The notes: generated by a model from the sequence alone, not told the origin. DNA of 64,000 bases from Microcella alkaliphila (GCF_004216855.1 NZ_SGXT01000015.1:245028-309027); one strand, 5' to 3'. Shown: positions 50,572 to 60,093, counted from the first letter of the stretch. Made by a program: numbers and translations.

Positions 50572-51393
50572 TTACTGCGGCAGCCCGGCCCCGTCGAATT
50601 CTTCCGCTTCGAAGGGCTCGGGGCTGATGAGCTCGTGCACGCCGGCGAGCACCTCGCTCGGGCGGAACGGGTAGCGCTCGATCTCGGCCGTGTCGCTGAT
50701 GCCGGTCATGACGAGCACGGTGTGCAGACCGGCTTCGATGCCGGCGACGATGTCGGTGTCCATGCGGTCGCCGATCATGCCGGTGTTTTCGCTGTGCGCG
50801 CCGATGCGGTTCATCGCCGAGCGGAACATCATCGGGTTCGGCTTGCCCACCACGTAGGGCTCCTTGCCGGTCGCCTTCGTGATGAGGGCGCTGATGGCGC
50901 CCGTCGCGGGCAGCACCCCGTCGGCGCTGGGGCCGGTCGCATCCGGGTTCGTGGCGATGAACCGGGCGCCGTTGTTGATGAGGCGGATCGCCTTCGTGAT
51001 GGCGTCAAACGAGTAGTTGCGGGTCTCGCCGACGACGACGTAGTCGGGGTTCGTCTCGGTCATGATGAAGCCGGCCTCGTGCAGGGCGGTCGTGATGCCG
51101 GCCTCGCCGATGACGAAGGCGCTGCCGCCCGGCATCTGGCTGGCGCAGAAGTCGGCGGTGGCGAGCGCGGAGGTCCAGAGTGCCTCCTCCGGCACGTCGA
51201 TGCCGGAGGCACGCAGGCGCGCGGCGAGGTCGCGCGGGGTGAAGATCGAGTTGTTGGTGAGCACGAGGAACGGGGTTCCGGTGTCGCGCCACTGCTGGAT
51301 CAGCTCGGCGGCTCCGGGCAGGGCGTGGTTCTCGTGGACGAGTACCCCGTCCATGTCGGTCAGCCAACATTCGACGTCGCGGCGATCGCTCAT
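50572..51393 (-). CDS. HAD-IIA family phosphatase (NagD-like)
   Basis: A 273-residue HAD hydrolase: motif I LTDMDGVLV (about 10-18), motif II VLTNNS (about 44), Lys in VVGKPNP and motif III MIGDRMDTDI (about 220). The C2 cap places it in the NagD/AraL/PGPase group acting on sugar phosphates or nucleotides. The ATG at 51393 is supported by TAGCCT 7 nt upstream; an open frame extends further but lacks similarity. Confidence 0.87.
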   Translation of the reverse strand: MSDRRDVECWLTDMDGVLVHENHALPGAAELIQQWRDTGTPFLVLTNNSIFTPRDLAARLRASGIDVPEEALWTSALATADFCASQMPGGSAFVIGEAGITTALHEAGFIMTETNPDYVVVGETRNYSFDAITKAIRLINNGARFIATNPDATGPSADGVLPATGAISALITKATGKEPYVVGKPNPMMFRSAMNRIGAHSENTGMIGDRMDTDIVAGIEAGLHTVLVMTGISDTAEIERYPFRPSEVLAGVHELISPEPFEAEEFDGAGLPQ

Positions 51394-51400
51394 GAGGTCA

Positions 51401-51406
51401 AGGCTA
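51401..51406 (-). promoter_or_regulatory. -10 hexamer of HAD gene
   Basis: TAGCCT on the minus strand ends 7 nt before the ATG at 51393. Confidence 0.4.
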
Positions 51407-51454
51407 GTCGCCGCGGGTGTCGCGTGCCCGGCGTGACCGTCCGGGATGCTCGAC

Positions 51455-52375
51455 TCAGCGCCTAGGGAATGGCTCGCGCGCGACGCCGAGCCGCTTCTCG
51501 ATCGTGCTGAGAGCATCCGCGTTCTGATCGATGCTGAGGCTTCGCCGCCCGAGGGCGCGGGCGACGGCGGCGGTCGTACCGGATCCCGCGAAGGGGTCGA
51601 GCACGAGGTTGCCCTCGCGGCTGGAGGCGGTGACGATGCGCCGCAGGATGCCTTCGGGTTTCTGCGTCGGGTAGCCGGTCTTTTCGCGGCCGGAGGTGGT
51701 GACGATGGTGTGCCACCAGACGTCGGTGGGCAGCTTGCCGCGGGCCGCCTTCTCGGGGGTGACGAGCCCGGGGGCCATGTACGGCTCGCGGTCGACGGCG
51801 TCGGAGTCGAAGTGGTATCGCTTCGGGTCTTTCACGTAGACGAGGATCGTGTCGTGCTTCGTCGGCCAGCGCCGGCGGCTCTTCGCCCCGTAGTCGTAGG
51901 CCCAGATGAGTTCGTTGAGGAAGCAGTCGCGGCCGAACAGCCGGTCGAGGGCGACCTTCGCGTAGTGCGCCTCGCGGTAGTCGAGGTGCAGGTAGAGCGT
52001 GCCGGTGGGGGCGAGCAGCCGGTGCACTTCGGCGAGCCGCGGGGCGAGGAAGGCCTCGTAGTTGTCGAAGCGGTCGGCGTACTGCGCCTCGCGGTCGACG
52101 TGCATCGTGTAGCTGGTGCCGGCGTATCCGGTGCGCGCGCCGTCGGGGTCGCGCTCGTGGCGGGTGACGCGGCGCAGCTGCGTGCGGCCCGTGTTGAACG
52201 GAGGGTCGAGGTACGCGAGGTCGACGCTCTCGTCGGGGAGGACCCGCAAGAGGGGCAGGTTGTCGCCGGCGAACAGGCGATGCGGATGCTCGGGGCCTGG
52301 CAGCAGGGACGGGTCGCGGTGCGGGTCGGGTGCCGGCGTCTCTGTGGTGCCGCGCCTGGTGCCGCGCTCCGTCAT
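51455..52375 (-). CDS. Beta-class DNA methyltransferase
   Basis: A 306-residue amino-methyltransferase (N6-adenine or N4-cytosine). Motif IV DPPF is at 57-60 and the SAM motif DPFAGSGTT at 260-268, the beta order. YPTQKPEGILRRIV is typical of the Mod/type III-like branch. It is last in an operon with an MmeI-like enzyme (4-nt overlap) and may modify the strand that enzyme leaves unmodified (inference). It lacks a restriction subunit of its own. Confidence 0.88.
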   Translation of the reverse strand: MTERGTRRGTTETPAPDPHRDPSLLPGPEHPHRLFAGDNLPLLRVLPDESVDLAYLDPPFNTGRTQLRRVTRHERDPDGARTGYAGTSYTMHVDREAQYADRFDNYEAFLAPRLAEVHRLLAPTGTLYLHLDYREAHYAKVALDRLFGRDCFLNELIWAYDYGAKSRRRWPTKHDTILVYVKDPKRYHFDSDAVDREPYMAPGLVTPEKAARGKLPTDVWWHTIVTTSGREKTGYPTQKPEGILRRIVTASSREGNLVLDPFAGSGTTAAVARALGRRSLSIDQNADALSTIEKRLGVAREPFPRR

Positions 52376-55086
52376 GCGGTGAACGGGTGGTATTCGCGCC
52401 GACCCTCGATGATGTCGCGGTTGAGGGCGGTGAGCCGGGTGACGAGCTCGGTCGGGTCGTGGGCGACAGACGCTGGCCAGCCGTAGGCAGCGGCAACGGC
52501 CGCGTCGAGGTTTCTGTGCAGGGCGGCGAGGTCGGTGAAGCCGCCTTCGTCCATCAGGTTGTAGAGCGCGGTCAGGCCCATATTGTGCTCACGGCACAGC
52601 TCGCTGCGACGGACATACAGGGCGGATGCTGCGCTCGCCACGGCCTGCCGCTGGTCGTCGCTGACGGGGTCGGGCCATGGGAAGGTGGCGAAGACCGTGG
52701 TCGGGGTATAACGAAGATCACCCTTCAGGGTCGACGATTGGGCCCAGGCCCACGCGTCGTGAGCCTTCGAGAGCAGGATTCCCATGCTGTAGTCGTCGTC
52801 GAACGCGAAGACGTTGGCTGCGTTGCTTGGTGAGACTTCAGGGGGTACGAATACTGCGAGAAATCGCTTGCCGGTCGCCGTGCTCACTATGAATCGCGTT
52901 AGCGGTCCAATGGCTTCACGCATCTCACCTCGAGGGCGCCCGAACTGCCACCACTTGGCCCTGAACCCGGCGTCATTGTTCTGTTCTCGCTGTGGCTTAA
53001 CCCGCTCACGCACGAGCGTGAGAGCGTGCGGATATTTCGCCGCTTGTTCAAGCCCCATCGAGCCGAAATCGATAATCCACCGGCTGGGGCTCTGGTTCGC
53101 CGAATTGGCAATGTCATCGCCCACCAAGTACCGCCGTATCACCGCGCTGTAGTCCTTGTCAGGGGTTGAAAGCATCGCCCGCGCCTCCTCCTCAGAGACG
53201 ATGAAGCCTTTGCCGACCGGAATCGGCCCCTGGAAGCACTTGTTGCGGTTCGGCGCGAGCGCCTGCGGTTTCCAGTCATCGGCACCGCCTTCGCGCAACG
53301 AGCTCGTGATGCCCGACACCTCGTCGCCGTCGAGCACGAACTGCGCCACAGGCTCCGAGGGCTGCTTTACCCAGTTGACGAGGCTGACGTGCACCTTCGC
53401 GTCTCCCGGCCAGCGTTGAGATGACACCGCGTCGGTGATGACTCCACCGTTGTCGACGATGTAGTCAAGCGATGCCGCGCGCGCGGTGTTCTGCGATATC
53501 GAGTTGGTGCCGACGAGTCCGGCGCGCTGGCCGGGCTTGAGGTGGTCATGTGCCTTACGGAACCAGTAGACGCAGAGGTCCTTGATGCCGACCCCGAAGG
53601 TCGAACCAAGCCATCGCAGGTAGCTGTCGCCGAGGCTGGCGCGCAGTAGCTGTGAACCGAGGAACGGCGGGTTGCCGATGATCGCGTCGACCTCAGGCCA
53701 GTCGGCCTGGAGGGCGTCGATCGCTCTCACGCCGGAGAGGTTTGTCAGGGGCAACACCGGCTCTGCCGGGCCGTACCGGTCGACCATCTGCCGATGACCC
53801 ATCCAGAGGGTGACGCGTGCCACCATGACGGCGACCTGCTCGATGTCGAGGCCGTAGATGTTCGTCAGCGGGTAGTAGGGAAGGTCGGTGTCGGCCGGTA
53901 CTCCCTGTTCGGCGCAGAGGCGTGCATAGCGCTGCTTGAGGTCGAATTCGAGCCCGCGCAACTCACGGTAGGCGACGTACAGGAAGTTTCCGCAGCCGCA
54001 GGACGGGTCAAGCACGCGGAAGGTGATGAGCTCATCGAGCAGAGCACGAACCTCGGCCGGTGATGTTGTGACGTCTATGCGTTCACGCCAGGGCCGCACG
54101 ATGGTCGGCACGACGATCTTCATGATGTCGGCCTCGTGCGTGTAGTGCGCGCCGAGTCGTTCGCGGCGCTCGTCGCCGAGGATCCCTTCCATCAGCGAGC
54201 CGAAGATGGTGGGGTCGACGGCGCGCCAGTCGAACTCGGCGGCTTGCTTGAGGTGCTCGAGCTCGGGCCTTGTCATGAGCACTTTGGCCGGACGCGCGAA
54301 TAGCTCGCCGTTGACGTAGCGCGTGCCGGCGTAACGCCCCTGCCGGTTGTGGTTTCCCTTCTGGTTGAGCAGTTCGAAGAGGTAACCGATGTCGCGAGCA
54401 CTGTCGGGCTGCGATGAGGCGAGCAATTCGAGAATCGTGGCCTGCAGGGGGTAGCCATCGAGCATCCCGAGGTCTTCAGCAAAGAGGCACCACACCAGCT
54501 GCATGGTGAAGCGCTGGATCTCGTCAATCGGCGCCGCCGCTCGATCGGCAAGCGACGCGTACAGGTCGGCGATGTGGCGGGCTGCGTCGGTGGTCAGCTC
54601 GCGTCGGTGCTCGGCGAACACCGGCTCGATGGTGTCGCTCTGCAAGAAGAGGAACGCGTCATAGCGGTCCGGTAGCTCTTCGAGCGTGAACCGGGCGCGG
54701 GCCTCGCCGGGGAAGCGTCCCGGTTCCCAGATTTCGAACTCGCGGAAGTTGCACGCGACGACCCACCGCGCGGCGGGGACGCCCTCGGCGGCGTTCGACG
54801 ACTCGTGCCAGTACCGCTCGCGCTGGTCACGCGCCTTGTCGAGTTCGACGGAGGGCGCCTTCATTTCGACGATGAGCACGCCGGGCCAATGCAGGTCCAT
54901 GAAGCCTGCCGAGGTGGCGAAGTCTTCGAACAGCGCCCCGACCTCGGAGCGGTCGCTGCCGTAGCAGGCGAACAGCTCGTTGAGGAAGGTTTGCGCTTCA
55001 GCCTTTTCGGTGCCGGCGAAGCCGGACCACTTGGTGACAAAGGTGGTGAGGGCCGCTTGGATTTCGAGACCGCTGCGCACGGTCAA
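52372..55086 (-). CDS. MmeI-like type IIL restriction-modification enzyme
   Basis: A 904-residue single-chain endonuclease-methyltransferase. The nuclease D-x9-ExK motif is Asp64...Glu74-Met-Lys76 (VLIVEMKAP), the same spacing as MmeI. The helical linker (about 150-340) precedes the gamma-class SAM motif DPSCGCGNFL (360-369) and NPPF (472-475, GNPPFLG). The C-terminal about 300 residues are the target recognition domain. All active motifs are intact. Target unknown. Overlaps the small gene upstream and the MTase downstream by 4 nt each. Confidence 0.87.
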   Translation of the reverse strand: MTVRSGLEIQAALTTFVTKWSGFAGTEKAEAQTFLNELFACYGSDRSEVGALFEDFATSAGFMDLHWPGVLIVEMKAPSVELDKARDQRERYWHESSNAAEGVPAARWVVACNFREFEIWEPGRFPGEARARFTLEELPDRYDAFLFLQSDTIEPVFAEHRRELTTDAARHIADLYASLADRAAAPIDEIQRFTMQLVWCLFAEDLGMLDGYPLQATILELLASSQPDSARDIGYLFELLNQKGNHNRQGRYAGTRYVNGELFARPAKVLMTRPELEHLKQAAEFDWRAVDPTIFGSLMEGILGDERRERLGAHYTHEADIMKIVVPTIVRPWRERIDVTTSPAEVRALLDELITFRVLDPSCGCGNFLYVAYRELRGLEFDLKQRYARLCAEQGVPADTDLPYYPLTNIYGLDIEQVAVMVARVTLWMGHRQMVDRYGPAEPVLPLTNLSGVRAIDALQADWPEVDAIIGNPPFLGSQLLRASLGDSYLRWLGSTFGVGIKDLCVYWFRKAHDHLKPGQRAGLVGTNSISQNTARAASLDYIVDNGGVITDAVSSQRWPGDAKVHVSLVNWVKQPSEPVAQFVLDGDEVSGITSSLREGGADDWKPQALAPNRNKCFQGPIPVGKGFIVSEEEARAMLSTPDKDYSAVIRRYLVGDDIANSANQSPSRWIIDFGSMGLEQAAKYPHALTLVRERVKPQREQNNDAGFRAKWWQFGRPRGEMREAIGPLTRFIVSTATGKRFLAVFVPPEVSPSNAANVFAFDDDYSMGILLSKAHDAWAWAQSSTLKGDLRYTPTTVFATFPWPDPVSDDQRQAVASAASALYVRRSELCREHNMGLTALYNLMDEGGFTDLAALHRNLDAAVAAAYGWPASVAHDPTELVTRLTALNRDIIEGRREYHPFTA

Positions 55087-55340
55087 ATGAGACGAAGCGT
55101 GTCGCCGGCGTAGTACGTGTCGTGCATGAAGCGCTTGTGGTTGCGTTCGAGGTCGGCGATCAGCTCGGTGAGCGCGAGTTCAATGTTGTGGTCACCACCC
55201 GACTTACGCACCCGCTGCAGTGCCTTCTTGGCACGCGCGAGAGTGTGCTCGAGATTGAGCAATACGTCGCTGATTTCACCAAGTGCACGTTCGCGGGCGA
55301 CTTCGGCCGGGCTGCGGTCCTGTGGGGCCGGATTCGTCAT
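55083..55340 (-). CDS. Small helical protein heading the RM operon
   Basis: An 85-residue, mostly helical protein: charged start (DRSPAEVARERALGEISDVL), a heptad-like stretch (LLNLEHTLARAKKALQRVRK) and the end HDTYYAGDTLRLI. The C-terminal 4 nt overlap the MmeI-like gene start, so the two are coupled. No family recognised. It could be a regulator, assembly or immunity-timing factor for the RM enzyme (no HTH is obvious). Confidence 0.65.
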   Translation of the reverse strand: MTNPAPQDRSPAEVARERALGEISDVLLNLEHTLARAKKALQRVRKSGGDHNIELALTELIADLERNHKRFMHDTYYAGDTLRLI

Positions 55341-55499
55341 GGGAGCTCCTTCGATGTCGCTGTCGGCCAGTCTAGATATCCCGGGTCAGGCGGGACGAAG
55401 ATTCTCGGGAGAGTGGCGAAGTCGTAGGTGGATGACACAGGTGCGGAGGGGTCGGTCATCTGTTTGCGGGGAGACCTCGTGGAAGCAACACGCACCTCA

Positions 55500-56945
55500 T
55501 CACCCTGATGGCAGCGCGTGCGCAGGTTCGGTGCGGTAGGTGCGGCCCGAGGGCGCCGTCCAGAGCAGGGTGCCCCCGCCGTCGTGCTGCACCCGCCAGC
55601 GGGTGTGGTGTTTGAGCCGGTGGTGGCTCGGGCAGAGGTGGGCGAGGTTGTCGGCCGAGGTGGTTCCGCCGTGCTGCCAGTCGCGCGTGTGGTCGACGTC
55701 ACTGTGGGATGCTGCGCGCCCGCACCCGGGGAACCGGCAGTACTCGTCGCGCACTCGCAGCCACATGCGCAGGTCGCGCGGAACGACGTAGCGGTCGCGC
55801 CCGACCGACAGGGTCGCCCCTGTCTCGGGGTGAGTCAGCACTCGGATGAAACTCGGCGCCGTCGCCGCGAGGCGCCGTGCTTCCGCGTCGGAGATCGGGC
55901 CGTGGCCTTCAATGCTCGCCACCTCGGCGGTGTCGTGCCCGAGCAGCGTCAGCACGGGCACGGTCACGAGCACCGTCGGGCGGATGCCCGTTCCGGTGCC
56001 GTGCGCGGGCATGACGCCGTCGAACAGGAGGTCTCGGAACACGTCGGCCCGACGCTGAGGAAGGGTGCGGTCGTCGCTCACGCCGTCGCCGGCTGCGCCG
56101 TCGCCACGAACAACGCCAACATCGCCGCCAACATCGCCGCTCCCCGCACCTGCGACGCCGTCGGCGCTCTGGTCGGTGCGCCCCAGCTGGTTCGCGATGT
56201 CGCTGATGCGGTTATAGGCGGCCCACGCGTCGGCGGCGGGCAGGTAGGCGGTGAGGTAGGCCATGCCGTCGCGGGCGGGTTCGACCCAGACTCCGCGGTC
56301 GGCGACACGTTCGGCGCAGCGGCGCTCGCGGGTCATGGGCTCGAGTCGTTCGCGCAGCCGCCTGGCCCGTTGCCGGAACCGCCCCGGGCTGGTCGTCTCG
56401 GCATGACGCAGCGCCTGCCGCTCAAACTCGGCCACGATCTCCGCGGAGCTCGGCAAGTCACCCGCGTCACCGGAGCCGGCGTCGACGGCCTCCGCGAGCA
56501 TCCGGTCGCGCTCGTCGACGACGGTCGACATGGTTGCCGCTTCGTCGACCATGGCGGCCGCGTGCCCCAAAGAGATGCGGCCGTCGGCCAGCGCCTCACG
56601 GGTCGCGGGGAGGCGGGTCGCGAGCGCGCGGCTCTGCTCGATGAGGTCGGTGGCCTGGCGTTCGCTGATGCGCATGGCGCAGGCGAGCTCGCTGGCGGCG
56701 ACGCGGCGGGCGCGGGTCTCGGCGTTCCACCCGTCGGCAGAGCCCGGCGCCGGCACGGGGCGACCCGCGGCCGCATCCGTGAGCCGCTCACTGTGGAGCA
56801 CATTCTCGAAGAGCTGGTTGATCGCGGTGGCGCGCATCGCGTGCACGCTGGCGACGACCCGGTCGGTCGCGAGGATCGCGTCGAGCAGCTGGTCGGTCGC
56901 CCCGTCGGCGAGGTTCGTCAGCGCGAGCGGGTCGGGGGTGGTCAT
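55500..56945 (-). CDS. DUF222/HNH endonuclease-domain protein (13E12 type)
   Basis: A 481-residue member of the actinobacterial DUF222 plus HNH family. The helical DUF222 region is about 30-240, and a Gly/Asp-rich low-complexity insert is at about 262-285. The HNH domain is near the C terminus: CRFPGC, DVDHTRDW, HGGTT, NLAHLCPSHH and RLKHH. These occur in many copies per genome and are often linked to repeats; function is poorly known. ATG start inferred from family length. Confidence 0.83.
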   Translation of the reverse strand: MTTPDPLALTNLADGATDQLLDAILATDRVVASVHAMRATAINQLFENVLHSERLTDAAAGRPVPAPGSADGWNAETRARRVAASELACAMRISERQATDLIEQSRALATRLPATREALADGRISLGHAAAMVDEAATMSTVVDERDRMLAEAVDAGSGDAGDLPSSAEIVAEFERQALRHAETTSPGRFRQRARRLRERLEPMTRERRCAERVADRGVWVEPARDGMAYLTAYLPAADAWAAYNRISDIANQLGRTDQSADGVAGAGSGDVGGDVGVVRGDGAAGDGVSDDRTLPQRRADVFRDLLFDGVMPAHGTGTGIRPTVLVTVPVLTLLGHDTAEVASIEGHGPISDAEARRLAATAPSFIRVLTHPETGATLSVGRDRYVVPRDLRMWLRVRDEYCRFPGCGRAASHSDVDHTRDWQHGGTTSADNLAHLCPSHHRLKHHTRWRVQHDGGGTLLWTAPSGRTYRTEPAHALPSG

Positions 56946-57104
56946 GAGAGAAGTGAACCAGTGACCACCGACATTGTGGCGGGCGCGCATCCACGCCCCC
57001 ATAGGCCTGTGAAAAGCGGGATGACCGGGCCATTTGTGAAGGAGGCGTCGCCTCCCCACGGCCTCATCCACACTCGCCGGCGACCCCCTGCTCGGCCCCG
57101 CACC

Positions 57105-57110
57105 TACGCT
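57105..57110 (+). promoter_or_regulatory. -10 hexamer of SpoU gene
   Basis: TACGCT ends 6 nt before the ATG at 57117. Confidence 0.4.
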
Positions 57111-57116
57111 TGACCC

Positions 57117-57770
57117 ATGCCCGCCGACCCGCCCGCCGACGCACGGCCCGAACCCACCCCAACCCCCGAGCACACCACCCACGGCGTGGGCCCGCACCCG
57201 CTGCCTCACCCCACCGACCCGCACTTCGACCCCGAGCTGCTCACCCACGGCGACACCCGCAACGTCATCGATCGCTACCGCTACTGGCGGATGGAGGCGA
57301 TCGTCGCCGACCTCGACACCCGCCGGCACCCGTTCCACGTGGCGATCGAGAACTGGCAGCACGACCTCAACATCGGTTCGATCGTGCGCAGCGCGAATGC
57401 GTTCCTCGCAGCCGAGGTGCACATCGTCGGCCGTCGTCGCTGGAACCGCCGCGGAGCCATGGTCACCGACCGCTACCAGCACGTGCGCCACCACGAGACG
57501 ATCGCCGACCTCGTCGACTTCGCCCGCGCATCCCAGCTGCCGATCGTCGCCGTTGACAACGTGCCCGGATCCCGCCCGGTCGATGCGGCGCCCCTCCCCA
57601 AGGCGTGCATTCTGCTGTTCGGGCAGGAGGGCCCCGGCCTCAGCCCCGAGGCGCTCGCCGCGGCCGACGAGGCGGTCGAGATCACGCAGTACGGGTCGAC
57701 CCGCTCGATCAACGCGTCCGCCGCCGCCGCGATCGTCATGCACGAGTGGGTAAGAGCTCACAAGCCTTGA
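57117..57770 (+). CDS. TrmH/SpoU family RNA 2-prime-O-methyltransferase
   Basis: A 217-residue SPOUT methyltransferase. Motif 1 NIGSIVRSANAF (about 86-97), motif 2 LLFGQEGPGLS (about 164-174) and motif 3 ITQYGSTRSINASAAAAI (about 190-207) build the trefoil knot and SAM site. The first 45 residues are Pro/His/Asp-rich and not part of the fold. RNA target unknown (tRNA or rRNA). Confidence 0.88.
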   Translation: MPADPPADARPEPTPTPEHTTHGVGPHPLPHPTDPHFDPELLTHGDTRNVIDRYRYWRMEAIVADLDTRRHPFHVAIENWQHDLNIGSIVRSANAFLAAEVHIVGRRRWNRRGAMVTDRYQHVRHHETIADLVDFARASQLPIVAVDNVPGSRPVDAAPLPKACILLFGQEGPGLSPEALAAADEAVEITQYGSTRSINASAAAAIVMHEWVRAHKP

Positions 57771-57801
57771 CGCGCCCCGCCCGCTCCGATGGACTGTCGG
57801 C

Positions 57802-58170
57802 ATGACCGTGATCACCGATGATCTGCCCGCCCAACTGATCCGCGCCGAGCATGACGGGTGGGATGCGGTCTGCCGCGGCGACGGCGGCACCTTCTACAAC
57901 CAGGCGATGACGTCCGACGGGGTGATCATCGTCGAGGACGGCATCATCGAGCGCGACGCGGCCCTCGCCGCCCTCGAGGGCCAGGCGTGGGAGTCGTACG
58001 AGATGAGCGAGCACCGCGTCGTGCGGCTCGGCGACCGCGCGGCGACCCTCGTCTATCGAGTGCGGGCGCAGCGCGGCGAGCAGGTCTTCGAACGCCGCCT
58101 CGCCACTACGTACCTCTATATAGAGGGACGCTGGCGCGTCGCCGTGCACCAGCAAACACGAATTCGCTAG
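57802..58170 (+). CDS. NTF2-like/DUF4440 protein
   Basis: A 122-residue protein of the NTF2-like cone fold: N-terminal helix with WDAVCRGDGGTFYNQAM, then strands ending in WRVAVHQQTRIR. DUF4440-type proteins are small ligand-binding or enzyme domains of mixed function. It follows the SpoU gene by 31 nt on the same strand. Confidence 0.72.
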   Translation: MTVITDDLPAQLIRAEHDGWDAVCRGDGGTFYNQAMTSDGVIIVEDGIIERDAALAALEGQAWESYEMSEHRVVRLGDRAATLVYRVRAQRGEQVFERRLATTYLYIEGRWRVAVHQQTRIR

Positions 58171-58175
58171 CCCGC

Positions 58176-58649
58176 TCAGCGCACCTTCCGCACCCGGATC
58201 GGCCCCCTCGCCGTCGACGGGTCGACCACCCGGCCGCCCTGGGTGATCTCCACCTCTCCCGTGGCCACCAGTCTCCGCGCCGCGCGTCGGGCGGGTTCCA
58301 TCAGCTCGCGCCACGGCTCGTCGCCGGGCAGTCCGCGGGCGGCCGCGACGGCGCGCGCCGCCTCCGACGGGCAGATCGTTGCGGACGCGGCACGAGCATC
58401 CAGCAATGATTGGATGCTCGCCTCCAGTTCGCGATCGACCTCGCGCACGCCGCGGACCCGGCACGCATCGCTGCAGTACTTCACGTTGGCCCAGTCGCGC
58501 GCCCACTTGGCGCGCCACTCGATGCGCCGCCCGCAGGAGGCGCAGGTCTTGTCGGTGCGGTCGGTGCGGTCGACGCGGTTGGCGACGTCGCCCGCGAGAG
58601 CGGCGGAGGCGCCGTCGCGCGCGTCGCGTCCAGGCCGCTGTCGTCCCAT
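58176..58649 (-). CDS. DUF2256/DUF3253 zinc-ribbon protein
   Basis: A 157-residue protein. An N-terminal zinc ribbon (CASCGRRIEW...KYCSDACR, four Cys within about 29-57) is followed by a DUF3253 winged-helix-like part (TICPSEAARAVAA...GEVEITQGGRVVD). Role unknown; DNA or RNA binding is plausible. ATG at 58649 begins the conserved part; the open frame reaches further upstream into the MFS 3-prime region. Confidence 0.72.
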   Translation of the reverse strand: MGRQRPGRDARDGASAALAGDVANRVDRTDRTDKTCASCGRRIEWRAKWARDWANVKYCSDACRVRGVREVDRELEASIQSLLDARAASATICPSEAARAVAAARGLPGDEPWRELMEPARRAARRLVATGEVEITQGGRVVDPSTARGPIRVRKVR

Positions 58650-58683
58650 GGGTACAGGGTGCGGCACGCACCTGCGACGCGGC

Positions 58684-60006
58684 TCAGCGACCCCGCCGCA
58701 CCCGCGCCCGCGCGAGCAGCAACCCCACCCCGGCGACCACCGCAACCACCACGGCCGTGCCGCCGAACAGCAGCGCCTGCCCACCGGCCTGGTACGCCAC
58801 CCCCGACACGGCGGCCGCGACGGTCGCCGCCGCGAGCCCGATGCCGCGCAGGAGACCTTGCGCGGTTCCGGCTCGCGCGGGGTCGACCGCGTGCGCCATG
58901 GCCGCGGCGGCTCCGACGAAGGCGAGCGCCTGCCCGGTCGACTCGATGAGCCCCATGCCGGTGGCGACGAACGGGTTGCCGACCACCGCGTACAGAGCGA
59001 TCATCGGCAGCAGAATGACGAGCCCGCGCCAGAACGCCGAGACTCCGCCGCGCCGGTCGGCGAGCCGCCCCGCCCAGCCGGCGAGCAGCACGTACGGCAC
59101 GGCGAAGGTCGCGTAGCTCGCGGCGATCAGCACGGGCCCCGCGCCGATGTCGGCCATGTACCGCGGCCAGATGCCGTCGTATGCCCCCGTCGGAATCATC
59201 ACGGCCGCATACAGCAGCACGATGCCGACGATGCGCGGCGAGCGCAGCAGGTCGAGCCCCGTGCGCGGTGCCGCCGAGCCGAACCGCTGTGTGCGGTCGG
59301 CGTCGGTCACGTCGAATCCGAGCACGCCGGCGGCGATGCCCCCGGTCTCGGGATGCGCGTGGTCGCCATCGAAACCGGTGCGGCTTCGCGACGGTTCGGC
59401 GTCCGTCGCGCCGCCGCGAGCCTCCCCGGCGTGCGCCGCCTCTCGGAACCCGAGCAGCACCGGCATGAGCGCGAGCATGACGACCCCCGCCGACACGGCG
59501 AGGATCACACTTGGCCCGGCGATGGCCAGCGCCAACCCCGACGCCAGCGGCCCGAGCGCGATGCCGGCGAGCTCGCCGGCTCCGAGACGCCCGAGCAGCT
59601 CACCGCTGCGCTTGTGATCGTGCCGCACGAGCAGGGCGCTCGCCGCGATGACGAAGATGCCGAAGCCGAAGCCGCCGACGGCGCGCCCGGCGATCAGCTG
59701 AAGTCCGCTCGTCGCGAGGGCGCTGAGCGCGAGCGACCCGGCGACCATCACGACGCCGATGATCGCCATGAGTCGCGCGTGCCCGCGGTCGGCGGCGGGC
59801 GCGACGATGAGTTCGGCGACGAGGGCCGCGCCGAAGCCGGCGGCGGCGAGATAGCCGATCTGCGCGGTGGAGACCCCGAGGTCGTCTTGCAGCGACGGGA
59901 TCAGCGGGAAGATCACGAACGACGCCGCCGACAGCGTCACCATGGCGCCGACCACGCTCGGGACGAGCAGGCGGGCACGCCGTGCCTCTCGCTGCTGCGC
60001 GTTCAC
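58684..60006 (-). CDS. MFS transporter under TetR control
   Basis: A 440-residue 12-helix MFS permease. The cytoplasmic loop between the halves (about 205-255) is hydrophilic with a DHAHPETG stretch. DRGHARLM after helix 2 is the MFS motif A region. Drug or metabolite efflux is likely given the divergent TetR gene and shared operators. GTG start behind CGAAAGG. Confidence 0.85.
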   Translation of the reverse strand: MNAQQREARRARLLVPSVVGAMVTLSAASFVIFPLIPSLQDDLGVSTAQIGYLAAAGFGAALVAELIVAPAADRGHARLMAIIGVVMVAGSLALSALATSGLQLIAGRAVGGFGFGIFVIAASALLVRHDHKRSGELLGRLGAGELAGIALGPLASGLALAIAGPSVILAVSAGVVMLALMPVLLGFREAAHAGEARGGATDAEPSRSRTGFDGDHAHPETGGIAAGVLGFDVTDADRTQRFGSAAPRTGLDLLRSPRIVGIVLLYAAVMIPTGAYDGIWPRYMADIGAGPVLIAASYATFAVPYVLLAGWAGRLADRRGGVSAFWRGLVILLPMIALYAVVGNPFVATGMGLIESTGQALAFVGAAAAMAHAVDPARAGTAQGLLRGIGLAAATVAAAVSGVAYQAGGQALLFGGTAVVVAVVAGVGLLLARARVRRGR

Positions 60007-60029
60007 GATCAGAAACCTTTCGTGCGTTA

Positions 60030-60076
60030 TTGTCCAAGTGGACTACACACTAGCATCCCGTTATCCACCCGGACAA
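60030..60076. promoter_or_regulatory. Twin TetR operators between MFS and tetR
   Basis: Two 16-bp inverted repeats: TTGTCC-AAGT-GGACTA (60030-60045) and TTATCC-ACCC-GGACAA (60061-60076). They are 31 bp apart, three helical turns, in the 99-nt gap between divergent MFS and TetR starts. They are the predicted sites of the TetR repressor. Confidence 0.8.
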
Positions 60077-60093
60077 GATCATGTGCCACCGCC

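Noticed and set aside
55500..57890. Longer 796-codon version of the HNH protein
   Set aside because: The extension runs antisense to the SpoU methyltransferase and lacks DUF222 similarity; the start at 56945 fits the family.
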